Source: Lentzea terrae
Lineage (GTDB): Bacteria; Actinomycetota; Actinomycetes; Mycobacteriales; Pseudonocardiaceae
Assembly: GCF_003265345.1 (NCBI RefSeq)
Contig: NZ_QFWW01000001.1
Span: 520,381-584,380 of the forward strand
Length of the DNA: 64,000 bases
Direction: 5' to 3'
The notes below the pieces were generated by a model. It was given only the letters and a program-made list of their open reading frames with translations. It was not told the origin of the DNA and searched no databases. Positions 33,187-44,779 of this stretch are shown in pieces. The translations under genes were made by a program, and so were the position numbers. How positions within the stretch are numbered: the first letter of the stretch is position 1; every line of letters starts with the position of its first letter.

Positions 33187-33659
33187 CCGGCCACCTCCAG
33201 CAGGACACGCAGCTTCGCGCGAGCGTCAGCCAACGTGGACTTCACCGTGCCCTCGGCGCAGCGCATGACGGCTGCGGTCTCCACCACCGTCAGACCGGCG
33301 AAGTAGACGCAGTCCACGGCGAGGCGCTGCCGATCGGTCAACCGGTCGAGCGCCCGGCGCAGGTCCAGCCCGTCCTCGTGGCTGGCGGACGCGGGCTCGT
33401 CCGGCACCGCGGTCGGCCGCCGCCCGGCCCGCGACCGGGCCTTGCCCGCCTGGTCGGCCGTGATCGCCAGCAGCCACGCGGACGGCGTGCCGCGGCGCTC
33501 GTCGAACTGGTGGCGCTTGAGCCAGGCCCGGACCAGCGCGTCCTGGACGACGTCGTCGCGGTCAGCGTCGGGCGCCAGCCGCGCGGCCAGCCGGGCCATC
33601 GCCGTGAGATGCGGCGAGACCCACTCGGCGAACTCCTCGCGGCCGGACACGGACTTCAT
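33183..33659 (-). CDS. ECF RNA polymerase sigma factor
   Basis: A 158-residue ECF sigma factor. Region 2 (~10-75) contains DADRDDVVQDALVRAWLKRHQFD and the GTPSAWLLAITADQA segment for -10 recognition. Region 4 (~100-155) has LTDRQRLAVDCVYFAGLTVVE, then AAVMRCAEGTVKSTLADARAKL, for -35 binding. There is no C-terminal extension. The start ATG 33659 is preceded by GGCGGGG. The downstream gene, overlapping by four bases, encodes its likely membrane regulator. A cognate autoregulated promoter could not be identified by eye. Confidence 0.92.
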   Translation of the reverse strand: MKSVSGREEFAEWVSPHLTAMARLAARLAPDADRDDVVQDALVRAWLKRHQFDERRGTPSAWLLAITADQAGKARSRAGRRPTAVPDEPASASHEDGLDLRRALDRLTDRQRLAVDCVYFAGLTVVETAAVMRCAEGTVKSTLADARAKLRVLLEVAG

Positions 33660-33756
33660 ACTGGATCTACCCCGCCGGACGCGCGTTCGGTTGGGTCGGG
33701 GTGCCGAGTTTTCCGGATCGAGGCCGCCGCACGGCGCGTGGCGGCAAGATCACCGC

Positions 33757-34338
33757 ATGAACCCGCGACGGCTCCTGGAACAGGCGCTGCACGAGCTCGG
33801 GCAAGCCTCCTGCCTGGCGCACTTCGAGCACCGCACGGACGACGACGAGATCGCGGCACACTGGGAGCTCGACTCGCAGGAACAACTCTGCGGTGAGTTC
33901 AGCGTGCTGGGCCTCCAGCGGGCTCTCACCGAGAAGCCGCACGACCATCCGCTGGAGAACGAGCTGACGCCCGCAGAGCACCAGCGGTGGTCCGAGCTCC
34001 GTCCGTTCGACGGTCATCCGCAGGGCGGTACCGGCGAGTGGGTGGCGTTGCGCGTCGGTGCGAGCACCCCAGAACTCTGGTACTACCACCCGGAAACCAC
34101 CAGGGAGAACTTCGCCGGGTTCCGCCTGGACCTCGACCACGACCAGTACCTGCGCGCCCTGGCGATCACCAAGGGGACCTACGGCTGGCAGACGCTGTTC
34201 TGCGACACCGCCGCACTCGACGAGGACGATCTGAGCTACGTCCGGCCGGGCCTGGAGGAGATGCTCGCGCTCTTCCCGTCGTTGTTCCCGGACCACGACT
34301 ACGGGCCGCTGCGAGCACGCCTGGCCGAGCGGAGCTAG
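33757..34338 (+). CDS. Conserved-type hypothetical protein, unknown function
   Basis: A 193-residue acidic, soluble protein starting at ATG 33757 (MNPRRLLEQALHELG). It is rich in Trp, Tyr and His (TPELWYYHPETTRENFAGFRLDLDHDQYLRALAIT; YGWQTLFCDTAALDEDDL) and has no signal, membrane segment or known catalytic motif. The pattern of an N-terminal helix, central beta strands and a C-terminal helix ending in LFPDHDYG-type residues vaguely recalls SMI1/SUKH-like immunity folds, but I cannot assert this. Its stop codon shares CTAG with the stop codon of the convergent HAD-hydrolase gene. Confidence 0.65.
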   Translation: MNPRRLLEQALHELGQASCLAHFEHRTDDDEIAAHWELDSQEQLCGEFSVLGLQRALTEKPHDHPLENELTPAEHQRWSELRPFDGHPQGGTGEWVALRVGASTPELWYYHPETTRENFAGFRLDLDHDQYLRALAITKGTYGWQTLFCDTAALDEDDLSYVRPGLEEMLALFPSLFPDHDYGPLRARLAERS

Positions 34339-34983
34339 AGCGCCTTCAGCACGTCCAGATCGACGCCGACGAGCGAGTCGCGGAAGATCCGCCGCTCCCC
34401 CGCCTCGACCTCCACGTCGCACGGCACCACCAGCACGGTGCACCCGGCGGCCACCGCGGCGGCAACCCCGGTCGGCGAGTCCTCGATCGCCACACAGCGC
34501 GTCGGATCGACGTCCAGCAGGCGTGCGGCCTTCAGGTACGGCTCTGGCAACGGCTTGTTCAGCCCGTCCACCTCGTCGCCGCACACCGTGACGTCGAAGA
34601 GGTCCCGTCCGATCGTGTCCAGCGCGACCTCGGTCAGCGAGCGCTCGGTCGACGTCACCAGCGCCATCGGCACACCCGACGACCGCACCGCCCGCAACGC
34701 CTCCTGAGCCCCGGGACGCCACGGCAGACCGGCGCGGAAGACCTCCTCGGTGCGCCGCGAGATCCACGCGGCGCCGTCGACCAGGTCTTCCGGAGTCGGG
34801 TCGATGCCGACGTCGGCGAACAGCAGGCGCATCGTCGTGGGCACGTTGGTGCCGACCATGCGTTCGCGGGTCTCCAGCGACAGCACCCCGCCGAGCTTCT
34901 CCGCGTACTCGTAGAGCGGGATGTCCCACAGCTTCTCGGAGTCCAGCAGGGTGCCGTCCATGTCCCACAGAACGGCAGAGAGG

Positions 34984-34991
<8 letters not shown>
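34335..34991 (-). CDS. HAD-superfamily phosphatase (beta-phosphoglucomutase-like)
   Basis: A 218-residue HAD hydrolase. Motif I DMDGTLLD gives nucleophile Asp10 and acid Asp12; motif II is LVTST; motif III Lys is in NKPLPEPYLKA; motif IV is AIEDSPTGVAAAVAAG. A C1-type helical cap (~15-85) places it in the beta-phosphoglucomutase/phosphoglycolate phosphatase group, acting on small phosphorylated metabolites. Its start overlaps the end of metH by eight bases on the same strand, so it is the second gene of a metH operon, an arrangement also seen in other actinobacteria. Confidence 0.9.
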
Positions 34992-38523
<3,532 letters not shown>

Positions 38524-38529
38524 GGGCCA

Positions 38530-38535
38530 AGCCTA
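38530..38535 (-). promoter_or_regulatory. -10 element (TAGGCT) for leaderless metH
   Basis: On the minus strand TAGGCT is followed by six bases and the metH ATG at 38523. There is no ribosome-binding site. Confidence 0.45.
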
Positions 38536-38559
38536 CGATGAGTTAAGTGGGTGAGGCCG

Positions 38560-38565
38560 TAGTCT
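38560..38565 (+). promoter_or_regulatory. -10 element (TAGTCT) for leaderless PAC2-family gene
   Basis: TAGTCT is followed by six bases and the GTG at 38572, in the 48-bp region divergent from metH. Confidence 0.45.
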
Positions 38566-38571
38566 GGCGCC

Positions 38572-39468
38572 GTGAACGATCCGTCCCAGGAATCCCCGAC
38601 CCCCTCGAACCCGCGCAAACCGCTCACGAGTCCGATCATGGTCTGTGCGTTCGAAGGATGGAATGACGCGGGCGATGCCGCCAGCACCGCCATCGAGCAC
38701 CTGCAACTCACCTGGGACGCCACCCCGCTCGCCGAGATCGACCCGGACGACTACTACGACTTCCAGGTGACGCGACCCACTGTCCGCATGGTGGACGGCG
38801 TCACCCGAAGGGTCGACTGGCCGACGACGCGGCTCTCGGTGTGCCGGCCTCCCGGTTCGCCCGTGGACGTGATCCTCGTGCACGGCATCGAGCCGAACAT
38901 GCGGTGGCGCAAGTTCGCCGCCGAGCTGCTGGGCCACATCGAGGCCCTCGGGGTGACGACCGTGGTGACGCTGGGCGCGCTGCTGATGGACACGCCGCAC
39001 ACCCGCCCCGTGCCGGTCACGGGCACCGCCTACGACCCGGACGCCGCCGCGAAGTTCGGCCTGGAGCACTCGAAGTACGAGGGCCCGACCGGCATCGTCG
39101 GTGTGTTCCAGGACGCCTGCGTGCAGTCCGGCATCCCGGCGATCTCGTTCTGGGCCGCCGTCCCGCACTACGTCTCGCAGCCGCCCTCGCCCAAGGCCAC
39201 GCTGGCCCTGCTGCACCGGGTGGAGGAGGTCCTCGACATCGAGGTCCCGCTCGGCGCGCTGCCGGAGCAGGCGGAGGAGTGGGAGCGCACCGTCTCCGAG
39301 ATGGCCGACGAGGACGAGGACGTGCGCAACTACGTGCGCGCACTGGAGGAGCGCGGTGACGCGGCCATCCAGATCACCGAGGCCTCCGGCGACGACATCG
39401 CGGCGGAGTTCGAGCGGTACCTGCGGCGTCGCGGGCGCGGGCCGGGCTGGTCCTCCGGCCCTCGCTGA
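38572..39468 (+). CDS. PAC2-family protein (proteasome assembly chaperone-like fold)
   Basis: A 298-residue cytosolic protein of the PAC2 family, equivalent to Rv2125. The N-terminal PIMVCAFEGWNDAGDAASTAIEHL, the central VTLGALLMDTPHTRPVPVTGTA and SKYEGPTGIVGVFQDAC are typical. The C-terminal part (~215-298) is an acidic helical extension (EDEDVRNYVRALEERGD). Despite the family name, a role in bacterial proteasome assembly has not been shown to my knowledge. It belongs to the conserved metH-PAC2 pair. The GTG start is predicted to be leaderless. A long hairpin follows its stop. Confidence 0.92.
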   Translation: MNDPSQESPTPSNPRKPLTSPIMVCAFEGWNDAGDAASTAIEHLQLTWDATPLAEIDPDDYYDFQVTRPTVRMVDGVTRRVDWPTTRLSVCRPPGSPVDVILVHGIEPNMRWRKFAAELLGHIEALGVTTVVTLGALLMDTPHTRPVPVTGTAYDPDAAAKFGLEHSKYEGPTGIVGVFQDACVQSGIPAISFWAAVPHYVSQPPSPKATLALLHRVEEVLDIEVPLGALPEQAEEWERTVSEMADEDEDVRNYVRALEERGDAAIQITEASGDDIAAEFERYLRRRGRGPGWSSGPR

Positions 39469-39471
39469 GCT

Positions 39472-39533
39472 GACGTCGGCCGGGTGTCAGACCCCCTCGC
39501 TAGGCTTGAAATTGGGGGTACCCGGCCGACGTC
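39472..39533. terminator. Long hairpin downstream of the PAC2-family gene
   Basis: Perfect outer arms GACGTCGGCCGGGT (39472-39485) and ACCCGGCCGACGTC (39520-39533), and inner arms ACCCCC (39491-39496) and GGGGGT (39514-39519), separated on the left by a five-base bulge. It begins four bases after the stop. It lacks a T tract, so it may act as a Rho-type terminator, mRNA-stabilising structure or small RNA. Confidence 0.5.
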
Positions 39534-39624
39534 GTGTGTGTGGTAGGTGCGCATGAGGCGCGTGCCCGCCGGACGCGTTGTGGCCCTCGCCGCAAAAAAC
39601 TTAGCTCCAGCAACCATCGCCGAC

Positions 39625-39630
39625 TAGGGT
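39625..39630 (+). promoter_or_regulatory. -10 element (TAGGGT) for leaderless MFS transporter gene
   Basis: TAGGGT is followed by six bases and the GTG at 39637. Confidence 0.4.
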
Positions 39631-39636
39631 TGGGCG

Positions 39637-40809
39637 GTGGAGGTGTCTGTGGGCCGCTTGGCACGCGCCGGGTTGTACGCCGGCGCCTTGATCGGGCCGT
39701 TCGGCGGCGCCATCACCACGTCGATCCTGCCCGAGATCGGCCAGAGCTTCGGCCGGTCAGCGGGCTCGGCGGCCTCGACGCTGACGTTCTACCTCGTGCC
39801 GTTCGCGGTCCTGATGCTCGTGTCGGGCACGCTCGCGCAACGCTGGGGTCCACAACGGACCGTCCGAATCGCGTACGTCGCCTACGCCGTCACGTCCGCT
39901 CTGGCGGCGTCATCGTGGACGTTCGAGGTGCTGCTCGCCTCCCGCGCACTCCAGGGCGCAGCCAACAGTTTCACCACCCCGGTGCTGCTCGCCGTGATCG
40001 CCGCGTCGACGCCGAAGGAGAAGCTCGGCCGCGCGCTGGGCCTGTTCGGCTCGATGCAGGCGGCCGGCCAGACCTCCGCGCCGCTCGTCGGCGGCCTCAC
40101 CGCCGAGATCGACTGGCGGCTGGCGTTCGGAGTGATCACGGTGGTGGCAATAGGACTCGCGATCCTCGGCGTGCCGCAGACCGACGCCGAGCCGGAGCGG
40201 AACGCGAGCCTCAGAAGTGCCTTCGTCCCCAGCACGCTGAGGCCGGCCCTGATCGCGTTCATCGGCTGGGGCTGCCTGGGCGGGCTGTCGTTCCTGGTCG
40301 CGTTCCGGCTGGACGACGTGTTCGGCCTCGGCGCCGGTGAACGCGGAATCCTGCTCACCGGGTTCGGCATCGTCGGGTTCCTGACCGCGCGCCAGGTCGG
40401 CAAGGCCATCGACCGGTTCGGGGCCGCGACCACGGTCGTCGTCGGCGCGACGCTGGGCGGGGGCCTCGTCGCCGCCACCGGCGCGACGCCAACAGCCGCA
40501 GTTGTGGTCATCGCGTGGGCGCTGACCGGCGCGGCCGCCCAGGGGATGCTGGTGAGCGTCAACGCGCTGGTGTTGCAGAGCGAGAACGCCAACCGGGGCG
40601 GCAGCGTCAGCGTCGTGCAGTCACTGCGCTTCATGGGCGCCGCCGCGGCCCCGCTGGCGTTCGTCCCGCTCTACCAGGCACATCCGCTGCTGGGATTCCT
40701 CATCCCGGCAGCGCTGCTGGTCACCGTGCCCGCGATCGTCACGTGGTCAGGTCGCGGCGCCGGAACCCGGCGAACCCCGCAGCCAGAAGCACCACCGCGA
40801 CCCCGCTGA
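39637..40809 (+). CDS. Major facilitator superfamily transporter
   Basis: A 390-residue membrane carrier with about 12 hydrophobic segments. The loop between segments 2 and 3 carries SGTLAQRWGPQRTVRIAY, a form of the MFS motif A, and the second half repeats it as ARQVGKAIDRFGAATTVV. It resembles drug-efflux or sugar-efflux MFS members of about 400 residues; the substrate is unknown. The GTG at 39637 follows TAGGGT by six bases (leaderless); a second GTG four codons on is possible. Its 3' end overlaps the convergent ABC permease gene by 71 bp. Confidence 0.88.
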   Translation: MEVSVGRLARAGLYAGALIGPFGGAITTSILPEIGQSFGRSAGSAASTLTFYLVPFAVLMLVSGTLAQRWGPQRTVRIAYVAYAVTSALAASSWTFEVLLASRALQGAANSFTTPVLLAVIAASTPKEKLGRALGLFGSMQAAGQTSAPLVGGLTAEIDWRLAFGVITVVAIGLAILGVPQTDAEPERNASLRSAFVPSTLRPALIAFIGWGCLGGLSFLVAFRLDDVFGLGAGERGILLTGFGIVGFLTARQVGKAIDRFGAATTVVVGATLGGGLVAATGATPTAAVVVIAWALTGAAAQGMLVSVNALVLQSENANRGGSVSVVQSLRFMGAAAAPLAFVPLYQAHPLLGFLIPAALLVTVPAIVTWSGRGAGTRRTPQPEAPPRPR

Positions 40810-42337
40810 GCCACAGCAGCGGCCCGGCGACGATGTCCGGGTACTTCGGCACGTGCGTGAACGGCGCGACGTCGAGCACCCACTGGTCGAGCTGCAGGGC
40901 AGGGCCGAGCAGCGTGAGCACCAGCGACACCGACACCACGGCCCAGCTCACGCCCGTGAACTGCGGGAACAGCCCGAACAGCACCAGTGCGACGCCCGCG
41001 ATGACCCACGCGGCCGGCAGCTGGACGAGTGCGGCGCCGAGCATCTTCGGCAGGACCGTGCCGACGTCACCGGTCTGCAGGCCGTGCACCAGCCCGAGGC
41101 CGAGACCCGCGAACGCCAGTACGAGCGCGCCGCCGACCAGCGCGAACGACGCGTGCGAGGCCACCCAGCCCCAGCGCGAGACCGGGGTGGCCAGGATCGG
41201 CTCCGCGCGGAACGACGTCTCCTCCGACCGCAGCCGCAGCACCGCCTGCACCAGGTAGATCGACGTGATCAGGCCGAGCAGCTGGGTGATGGTCGCGAAG
41301 AACGCGTCCACCATCGCGTCCGCGCCGCCGATCTGCTGCACGATCTGGCCGAGCGTCGGGTTGTCCTCGACCATCTGCCCGACCGCCTGCGCCACGCTGC
41401 CGTAGATCATGCCGACCCCGAACAACGCCAGCGACCAGCCGATCAGCGAGCCCTTCTGCAGCCGCCACGCCAGGCCGAACGGCGTGCCGATCCTGCCGTC
41501 CGCCGGCCCGAGCCGGGTCGCCAGCAGGCCGAGGCCGACGTCCCGGCGCGTCACGATGTAGGCCGAGACGCCGACCAGCAGGACGGACGCGGCCAGTGAG
41601 ATGCCGAGCACCCAGAACCTGTTGTCCGCGAACGACCGCACGTGCTCGGTCCAGCCGATCGGCGAGAACCAGGTCAGCCACTGCGGCCCGGACTCCCCCG
41701 CCGCGTCTCCGGCCGCGCGGAACAGGTAGGTGACGCCGAGGAACCCGCCGGCGATCGCGTTGGACACGCGCGAGTTCTCCGACAGCTGCGCCGTGAACGC
41801 GCTGACGCCCGTGAAGACCAGACCGACCGAAGCCGTGGACAGCCCGAACGCGAACGAGCCCGCGGGATCCAGGTCCTTGCCGATCAGCGCCAACGCCTGC
41901 AGCAGTCCGATCAGCAGGCTCGTGCCGCCCGCGACGATCACTGCGGCGGCGAGCGGTGCGTGCCGTCCGACGACGGTGGCGGCAATCAGCTCCGTGCGAC
42001 CGGCCTCTTCTTCGGCGCGCGTATGCCGGGTAACGACGAGCATGGCCATGATCGCGACAAACAGGCCCGAGAAGACGCCCCAGCGCCACACGACCAGGCC
42101 ACCGAGCGACGACCAGTCGTGCAGCGGGCCGAGCATGGCGAGGAACGCGGAGTTCGCGTTGGCGGTGACGCCGAGCAGCGTCCGCGACTCCTGGGTGCTG
42201 TAGACCTCTTCCAGCGCGGTCGTCGTGGAGTAGGTGATGCCGACCAGGAACAGGACCCAGATCGGCAGCAGGATCCGGTCGCGACGCAGAGCCAGCCGGA
42301 CGAGGTGCCCAGAACCGATGAGGGCAGTGCCGATCAT
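40739..42337 (-). CDS. ABC exporter permease (large TetA/LmrC-like multidrug type)
   Basis: A 532-residue polytopic protein with about 12 segments in two halves, each introduced by a RLALRRDR or [14 protein letters not shown] amphipathic start. Conserved landmarks such as [20 protein letters not shown] (after segment 2) and [18 protein letters not shown] (second half) mark the actinobacterial large exporter permease family that pairs with a DrrA-like ATPase and exports antibiotics or polyethers. The ATG at 42337 overlaps the ATPase stop (ATGA). It is likely controlled by the divergent GbsR-like regulator. The substrate is unknown. Confidence 0.87.
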   Translation of the reverse strand: MIGTALIGSGHLVRLALRRDRILLPIWVLFLVGITYSTTTALEEVYSTQESRTLLGVTANANSAFLAMLGPLHDWSSLGGLVVWRWGVFSGLFVAIMAMLVVTRHTRAEEEAGRTELIAATVVGRHAPLAAAVIVAGGTSLLIGLLQALALIGKDLDPAGSFAFGLSTASVGLVFTGVSAFTAQLSENSRVSNAIAGGFLGVTYLFRAAGDAAGESGPQWLTWFSPIGWTEHVRSFADNRFWVLGISLAASVLLVGVSAYIVTRRDVGLGLLATRLGPADGRIGTPFGLAWRLQKGSLIGWSLALFGVGMIYGSVAQAVGQMVEDNPTLGQIVQQIGGADAMVDAFFATITQLLGLITSIYLVQAVLRLRSEETSFRAEPILATPVSRWGWVASHASFALVGGALVLAFAGLGLGLVHGLQTGDVGTVLPKMLGAALVQLPAAWVIAGVALVLFGLFPQFTGVSWAVVSVSLVLTLLGPALQLDQWVLDVAPFTHVPKYPDIVAGPLLWLSGVAVVLLAAGFAGFRRRDLTT

Positions 42338-43221
42338 TTCGCGTCCTCGTAGTGCCGCAGGAAGAGCTCTTCCAGCGTCGGCGGCTGCGAGGTCAGCGTG
42401 CGCACGCCCGTCGACACGAGCTGCTTCAGCGCGAGGTCGAGCTTGTCCGAGTCGACCTCGAACCTGACCCGGTTGCCCTCCGCCACGAGGTCGTGCACGC
42501 CGTCCAGCGAGGTGAGCCCGTTGGGCGGCCCGACCAGCTCGGCGGAGATCGACGTGCGGGTCAGGTGTCGCAGGTCGGACAGCGTGCCGGTCTCGACGCA
42601 GTGCCCGTTGCGGATGATGCTCACCCGGTCGCACAGGGCCTCGACCTCGGCGAGGATGTGGCTCGACAGCAGCACGGTGCGGCCGCGCTCGCGTTCGTCG
42701 TTGATGCAGTCCTGGAAGACGGCCTCCATCAACGGGTCGAGGCCCGAGGTCGGCTCGTCCAGGATGAGCAGCTCGACGTCGCTGGAGAGTGCGGCGACGA
42801 GGGCGACCTTCTGCCGGTTGCCCTTGGAGTAGGTGCGGCCCTTCTTGCGCGGGTCCAGCTCGAAGCGCTCCAGCAGGTCGGCGCGGCGTTGCTTGTTCAA
42901 GCCGCCGCGGAGCCGTCCGAGCAGGTCGATGACCTCGCCACCGGTCAGGTTGGGCCAGAGGTTCACGTCGCCGGGGACGTAGGCGAGGCGGCGGTGGAGG
43001 CTTGCGGTGTCCTTCCACGGGTCGCCGCCGAGCAGCCGCGCGGTGCCGGAGTCGGCACGCAGCAGGCCGAGGAGGATCCGGATCGTCGTCGACTTGCCCG
43101 CGCCGTTCGGCCCGAGGAAGCCGTGCACCTCACCGGTCTGGACGTCCAGGTTCAGGTCGTCCAGTGCACGCGTCGGGCCGAAGGTCTTCACCAGGCCCGA
43201 CACGGATATCGCAGATGTCAT
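42334..43221 (-). CDS. ABC exporter ATP-binding protein (DrrA-like)
   Basis: A 295-residue ATPase. Walker A is GPNGAGKST (~38-46), the Q-loop is near [16 protein letters not shown], the signature is [11 protein letters not shown] (a GN variant of the usual SGGQ), and Walker B is [14 protein letters not shown] with switch His in SSHILAE. The C-terminal ~80 residues form the DrrA-type regulatory extension ending in [12 protein letters not shown]. The gene is first in the exporter operon. TAGCTT lies seven bases before the ATG, suggesting a leaderless mRNA, and a TTCAC-N6-GTGAA repeat in the divergent region may bind the neighbouring regulator. Confidence 0.93.
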   Translation of the reverse strand: MTSAISVSGLVKTFGPTRALDDLNLDVQTGEVHGFLGPNGAGKSTTIRILLGLLRADSGTARLLGGDPWKDTASLHRRLAYVPGDVNLWPNLTGGEVIDLLGRLRGGLNKQRRADLLERFELDPRKKGRTYSKGNRQKVALVAALSSDVELLILDEPTSGLDPLMEAVFQDCINDERERGRTVLLSSHILAEVEALCDRVSIIRNGHCVETGTLSDLRHLTRTSISAELVGPPNGLTSLDGVHDLVAEGNRVRFEVDSDKLDLALKQLVSTGVRTLTSQPPTLEELFLRHYEDAK

Positions 43222-43228
43222 GCCCGGT

Positions 43229-43257
43229 AAGCTACACTTCTTTCACAACTTCGTGAA
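43229..43257. promoter_or_regulatory. Divergent promoter/operator between exporter and GbsR-like regulator
   Basis: The minus-strand -10 TAGCTT (43229-43234) is seven bases from the ATPase ATG. Immediately upstream lies the inverted repeat TTCAC (43242-43246)/GTGAA (43253-43257), a plausible MarR/GbsR operator that would block the exporter promoter. Confidence 0.45.
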
Positions 43258-43304
43258 GGACGTAAATTTTGCCCGATCGGCTGACGAAAGGGGATGATGC
43301 CGCG

Positions 43305-43823
43305 GTGATGGGAGCTACACAGCGTGACACCCAGGCGATAAGCCAGTTCGTCGAGCGGTTCGGCGGAATTCTGGCGGACGCCGGCATGCCGCGCATGCCG
43401 GCGCGCATCCTCGCGGCGCTGCTGACGACGGACTCCGGGCGGCTCACTGCGGCCGAGATCGCCGACCTGCTGCAGATCAGCCCGGCGGCGGTGTCGGGCG
43501 CGGTGCGCTACCTGACCACGATCCAGATCGTCAGCCGCGAACGGGAGCCGGGATCGCGCCGGGACGTCTACCGGATGCGCGACAACGTCTGGTACGAGGC
43601 AACGTTCCGCAGGGACCAGATGCTGCAGGTGATCGACGAGGTGCTGACCGAGGGCGTGGAAACGCTCGGCGAGGAGACCGAGGCGGGAGCGCGCCTGGAC
43701 GAGACGCGTGAGTTCTTCCGCTTCTGCCACGTCGAGCTCGGCACGCTGCTCGACCGGTGGCGCACGCACCGCGAAAAATGGCTGGGAGAGCGCGAAAAAT
43801 GGCTGGGAGAGCGCGAAGCCTGA
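43305..43823 (+). CDS. GbsR/MarR-family transcriptional regulator
   Basis: About 172 residues from GTG 43305; the in-frame TTG at 43269 would add 12 residues and cannot be excluded. The winged helix-turn-helix (LTAAEIADLLQISPAAVSGAVRYL) and the wing REREPGSRRDVYRM are clear, followed by a long dimerisation helix region with ETREFFRFCHVEL. The extreme C-terminus repeats REKWLGE twice because of a perfect 21-bp tandem duplication (43770-43790 and 43791-43811). It is divergent from the ABC exporter operon, which it probably represses. Confidence 0.85.
   Translation: MMGATQRDTQAISQFVERFGGILADAGMPRMPARILAALLTTDSGRLTAAEIADLLQISPAAVSGAVRYLTTIQIVSREREPGSRRDVYRMRDNVWYEATFRRDQMLQVIDEVLTEGVETLGEETEAGARLDETREFFRFCHVELGTLLDRWRTHREKWLGEREKWLGEREA
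43770..43811 (+). repeat. 21-bp perfect tandem duplication within the regulator gene
   Basis: Two identical 21-base units beginning CGCGAAAAATGG lie side by side and encode a duplicated REKWLGE heptad at the regulator C-terminus. Confidence 0.9.
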
Positions 43824-43827
43824 TCCA

Positions 43828-43833
43828 TACGAT
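43828..43833 (+). promoter_or_regulatory. -10 element (TACGAT) for a leaderless leader-peptide transcript
   Basis: TACGAT is followed by exactly six bases and the GTG at 43840, so transcription is predicted to begin at the leader peptide's first base. Confidence 0.5.
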
Positions 43834-43839
43834 CAACGT

Positions 43840-43878
43840 GTGACGTTCCCGAGCAGCGCGCACTACTTCTTCCTCTGA
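43840..43878 (+). CDS. Leader peptide (12 codons) upstream of the rRNA methyltransferase gene
   Basis: A GTG-initiated frame encodes MTFPSSAHYFFL and stops at 43876-43878. It begins at the predicted transcription start and its stop codon lies at the foot of a large hairpin that precedes the methyltransferase gene. Short leader peptides placed this way let stalled ribosomes control rRNA-methyltransferase resistance genes. No homologue is known to me; the call rests on position and structure. Confidence 0.5.
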   Translation: MTFPSSAHYFFL

Positions 43879-43939
43879 TCGGAAGGTTCGAGGGCGATAC
43901 CGCTGGTGTCGCCCTCCTCGGCATGCCTTCCTTCCGGTC
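43877..43939 (+). promoter_or_regulatory. Attenuator-like hairpin between leader peptide and methyltransferase
   Basis: An inner 12-bp stem pairs 43890-43901 with 43905-43916 (one G-U pair). An outer stem pairs GATCGGAAGG (43877-43886) with CCTTCCGGTC (43930-43939). The structure ends just before the AGGAG ribosome site (43945-43949), so ribosome position on the leader could control read-through or translation. Confidence 0.5.
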
Positions 43940-43948
43940 TCGCCAGGA

Positions 43949-44779
43949 GTGCTCGCGTTGTTCACCCATGCCCTCAAACAGTCCGTTGACCTGCTGCGTT
44001 GCCCCAAGTGCAGCGCCGGCATGTCCCCTGCCCGCGGCGCACTCCGGTGCCCGGCGGGCCACACCTTCGACATCGGCCGCACCGGCTACGTCAGCCTGCT
44101 GTCCGGCCACCGCGCCACCAGCCACGACTCGCCCGAGATGGTGCGGGCGCGGGACCGGTTCCTCGCCACCGGCCACTACTCGCCCATCCGCCGGGCCGTC
44201 GCGCGTCTCGCAGGCGACACTTTCCCCAGCGGGGGCACGGTCCTCGATGTCGGCTGCGGCACCGGCTATTACCTGGCCGGCGTCCTGGACCACCTGCCGG
44301 GAGCCCGCGGGCTGGGGCTGGACACCTCGGTGCGCGCGTTGAACTCGGCGGCCCGAGCGCACACCAGGGCGGCAGCCGCGAGCTGGGACGTGTTCCGCCC
44401 GTTCCCGCTGGCCGACGCAGTGGCGGACGTCGTGCTGGACGTGTTCGCGCCGCGCAACCCCGCTGAGTTCCACCGGGTGCTGCGCGCGGGCGGCAGGTTG
44501 GTCGTGGCGCGTCCCACCCGGCGGCACCTGGCCGAGCTCCGCACGGCGCTCAAGGTCGATCCGGTCAAGGAAACGCGCCTCGGCAAGGCTCTGGGCCGCT
44601 ACTTCGACCCCGTCCGGACCGAGCACGTGACGTACCCGATGAGCCTCGGAAAGGAGGCCGTCGCCGATCTGGCGGGGATGACGCCGAGTGCCCGGCACGC
44701 GCGCCGCGAAGCGCACGTACCGGGCACTCAGGTCACCGTATCGGTGCTGGTCACCGCCTACCGGACGGTCAGCCCGTGA
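43949..44779 (+). CDS. RlmA-type 23S rRNA (guanine-N1) methyltransferase
   Basis: A 276-residue SAM-dependent enzyme. The N-terminal zinc-binding domain has Cys18 and Cys21 (LRCPKCSAG), and later LRCPAGHTFDIGRTGY supplies Cys and His. The methyltransferase domain has motif I VLDVGCGTGYYLAGVL (~97-112), LGLDTS, and VVLDVFAPRNPAEFHRVLRAGG. This is the RlmA-I/RlmA-II (TlrB) family that methylates G745 or G748 of 23S rRNA; the latter confers macrolide (tylosin) resistance. The subtype cannot be decided by eye. The start is GTG 43949 or, better spaced from AGGAG, TTG 43958. The leader peptide and hairpin suggest inducible expression. It overlaps the convergent protease gene by 11 bp. Confidence 0.88.
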   Translation: MLALFTHALKQSVDLLRCPKCSAGMSPARGALRCPAGHTFDIGRTGYVSLLSGHRATSHDSPEMVRARDRFLATGHYSPIRRAVARLAGDTFPSGGTVLDVGCGTGYYLAGVLDHLPGARGLGLDTSVRALNSAARAHTRAAAASWDVFRPFPLADAVADVVLDVFAPRNPAEFHRVLRAGGRLVVARPTRRHLAELRTALKVDPVKETRLGKALGRYFDPVRTEHVTYPMSLGKEAVADLAGMTPSARHARREAHVPGTQVTVSVLVTAYRTVSP

